NCBI RefSeq assembly: GCF_003286085.1
Contig: NW_020825289.1
Coordinates: forward strand, 7,812,001 to 7,876,000
DNA from: Drosophila persimilis
Taxonomy: Eukaryota; Arthropoda; Insecta; Diptera; Drosophilidae
DNA: 64,000 bases
Direction of reading: 5' to 3'
Positions 61,680 to 64,000 of this stretch are shown piece by piece (within the stretch, counting starts at the first letter, position 1; each line of letters starts with the position of its first letter). The notes beneath the pieces were generated by a model. That model worked only from the letters and a program-made list of their open reading frames with translations, was not told the origin of the DNA and did no database searches. A program made the position numbers and the translations under genes.

Positions 61680-62690
61680 CCTTCTTTGTGATCACCATTT
61701 AATAAAAATATAAATGAAACTCATTAATAATAAAATGCACAATAAATCAATTGAAAAATATAATAATGAAATAGAAATAAATAAAATAAAATAAATAGAT
61801 TATAAAAAATACTAAAAAAACTAAAAATAATAAAGTGATATAAATAAATATAAATAAATAATTGATAAAATATAAATAAATAAATTTAAATAAATAATTA
61901 ATAAAATATAATAAAAACAAATAATAAAATATAAATAAATCAATTTAAATAAATAATCAAAGGAATAAATCAATAAACAAAAGTAAAATAAGTGAAAATA
62001 AAATAAAAATAAATTAATGTAAATAAAAAAAAAATAAAATTAAAAAAAAAACTAAAAATATAAAAAAACTAAATTTTAAAATAAAAATAAATTCATTTAA
62101 ATAAACACATTACAAAAAAAAAAATAACATAAATTAATAATAAATAATATAAAAATAATCACATTTAAATAAAAAAATAAGTAAATACATTTAATAAAAA
62201 AATACAAACAATAAAATATAAATTTAAATAAAAATATGTAATATTTATATGTGTATAAATAATAAAACCCTAAAAAAAAATTGAATACAAAATAAAAAAA
62301 ATAAATAATAAATAAAATAAACAATAAATAAAATAAATAAATAATAAAAGAAAAATAATAAATGATAGAATAAAATAAACAAATAAATTACAAAAATAAA
62401 TAAAGTAAATATATATGAAAATAACAAAAATAAATAATAACATAATATTAAATGAAAATAAATAAATATAAAATAAAACTATACATTTAAATAAATAGGT
62501 ACAGAAATAAAAATAAATTTGAACAAATAAATATTTGAAGAAAATAAATTAATAATAAAAGGGAAATAACTACAATTAAATAAATAAACAAAAAAAATAT
62601 ATAAATATTAAAATACAAATAAATAAATATTAAAATTCAAAATAAATAAATAACAAAAAAAATAAATAAGCTAAAGGGAATCTAAAAAGA
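61680..62690 (+). repeat. A-rich AATAAA-type low-complexity region, about 1 kb
   Basis: The plus strand is almost wholly A and T with very few G or C, A far exceeding T. It is dominated by irregular AAATAAAT-type words. Such strand asymmetry over 1 kb suggests expansion of an A-rich microsatellite or decayed poly(A)-like tails rather than ordinary AT-rich DNA. Confidence 0.85.
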
Positions 62691-62929
62691 AAATCAAGTG
62701 AAAAGTGCATGTTGTGAGTGAAAGTGCGAACGAGTAAAATTAATGTTGAAAGGACTGGCAAGGAATACGAGGCGACACGAATTTACTATTTATTTTGTAT
62801 TTTTTTTTATGGTTTTGTGTTTGTGTGTGACTACCAACTACCAACAAAAAACTACAAAAACATACTACAACAACAAACTACAACAGCGCAATAAAAGGAA
62901 ACATCAAGTAATTTTCAGCGCTTCACAAT

Positions 62930-63162
62930 ATAATAATGGGAACAGGTGAGTGTTTCAATTTTTATTTACTCTGTTTACTGGTTTTTTCTTCATATTTCAT
63001 TTTATTATTATATGTATATATTTCTTCACTTTTTGTATTTTCTCGTATTACCTCTTCGCTCCATTTTCATTTGAAGTGTCCTCTTTGTTGTTTTTGATCA
63101 GTGAATATGTTCTGGTGGAAAGGACAAAGAGTTTTTTCAGGTAACAGGCAAATGCATTTCAA
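62930..63162 (+). other. Candidate small spliced open frame
   Basis: ATGGGAACAG at 62936-62945 is followed by a perfect donor GTGAGT. An acceptor TTTGATCAG ends at 63102. Joining gives the in-frame start MGTVNMFWWKGQRVFSG, after which there is a second possible donor (CAGGTAACAG, about 63138-63147). Upstream are A-rich leader-like sequences and an extra ATG (62743). I recognise no family. It could be the 5' end of a transcript that continues into or past the duplicated segment, or a chance arrangement. Confidence 0.3.
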
Positions 63163-63373
63163 TTGGAGGCATCGGATGTTGTTTTCGATTATAGGGGATT
63201 CTTTTAGGAGTACCAACCATGCCTTATGAAATTTTGTGAATTTCACATTCACTTAATTTGTTTAAGATTTTATCAAACGAATTACATTAAACTGCCGAAG
63301 GGGATAAAAATCCACGGAGGAGCATTCCAGCAAGCACGTGTCCCTCTAGTGTACCCGATAAGTAGACGATTAA

Positions 63374-64000
63374 AATTTACTACAAAACAATTTCTGTTTT
63401 TTAATTTTTATAATTGTTTGTAATATTTGTTAATTTTTAGCGAGAAATCGGACAAGTCATATTTTGTATTCGTATTTTGATATATCATCTAATTCTGGCA
63501 GCACTGGTCTGTTTTGTATATTTCGACTCTCAAAAATATACCAAAATATACCGTCTCATTTTAAAAATATACCGTAAATATACTGACGAATTTAAGTTCT
63601 ATATTCCACGATGTTTACATTCCGTGGACATATCATTTTATCCAATTAATGAATCTATTTTCTACTCGACAGGCTTATTTTAAATACTTTACTTTGTTTT
63701 TTTTGCCTCAATTTTGGTTCCTCAACAACAATAGCGTCTCATATGCTGTAAAACTGAACTTAGCCCACTAAAACCCCCTCTATTTAAATAGTTCAACTAC
63801 TTGAGGTAAATGGCGAAAAATATTAACGATTGTAAATTCTTCTTATAGATTCATGCCATCTTTCCTCTGAACTTAAAAAAAACACACTAAATCATTCACC
63901 TAAACTGCGTTAACATTATGAAATTTTCATTATTTTCGGTGGAAAATTAAAATACCCCCTTAATTGTTCTCCGTCAAGGATTGGAAATCATATTGTTAAA
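63374..64000 (+). repeat. Direct repeat, copy 2 (continues past the window)
   Basis: Matches 57586-58212 with one substitution and no gaps, up to the last base of the window. If the repeat unit is 5788 bp, a second esterase gene should follow about 670 bases beyond the window end. Confidence 0.97.

Larger units (their letters stand above)
60743..64000. other. Repeat-rich region right of the esterase, no firm gene
   Basis: In order: the esterase upstream region with an 8-bp inverted repeat (60921-60940), a pair of 88-bp-spaced repeats (61106-61252), three 123-bp units (61254-61620), about 1 kb of A-rich AATAAA-like DNA (61680-62690), a stretch with splice-like signals and a small open frame (62690-63373), and copy 2 of the duplicated segment (63374-64000). 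No established gene family was recognised. Confidence 0.6.

Overview
The window is nuclear DNA of a fly of the genus Drosophila. Coding exons are GC-rich and split by short (about 60-190 bp) GT-AG introns. They lie in long AT-rich intergenic DNA full of poly-G/poly-C runs, microsatellites and A-rich tracts. The gene content matches what I remember of the D. melanogaster 51C neighbourhood on Muller element C (a Pgm2-type gene, the phosphate transporter NaPi-T, an uncharacterised SANT/BESS gene, SMC2). An obscura-group species is possible, but that is a guess. No tRNA, rRNA or CRISPR locus was recognised.

Layout. Bases 1-5911 hold no recognisable gene. A small secreted Ser-rich protein gene with a clear TATA box and a 5'UTR intron lies at 5943-7214 (+). 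A long gene-free block with an internal 253-bp tandem duplication follows (7260-16109). A two-exon Pgm2-type phosphosugar mutase is at 16110-18064 (-). About 14.4 kb without convincing genes follow. A two-exon gene for a secreted basic protein is at 32701-33591 (+). From 33745 to 47807 there is again no convincing gene, but there are several repeat structures, notably a 798-bp tandem repeat carrying two arrays of a 34-bp minisatellite.

The right part is gene-dense, with four genes head-to-tail on the minus strand. They are the SLC17-type transporter NaPi-T (7 coding exons, 47808-49976), a Myb/SANT plus BESS regulator (50784-52681), the condensin ATPase SMC2 (7 exons, 53440-57372) and an alpha-esterase-like carboxylesterase (4 exons, 58886-60742). 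All seven gene models were assembled by hand from splice sites, and the reading frame closes in each. Right of the esterase lie a 123-bp x3 repeat with an open frame, about 1 kb of strand-asymmetric AATAAA-like DNA, and a second copy (63374 to the window end) of the DNA found at 57586-58212. The two copies differ at one base in 627. The esterase therefore probably sits inside a recent tandem duplication whose second copy continues past the window.

The genes do not form one pathway: carbohydrate metabolism, anion transport, transcription, chromosome condensation and detoxification are all represented. The long non-coding blocks may carry enhancers for a neighbouring developmental gene (knot/collier lies close by in D. 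melanogaster, from memory), but nothing in the sequence proves this. The least explained material is the repeat-rich DNA at 40367-42060 and 57450-64000.
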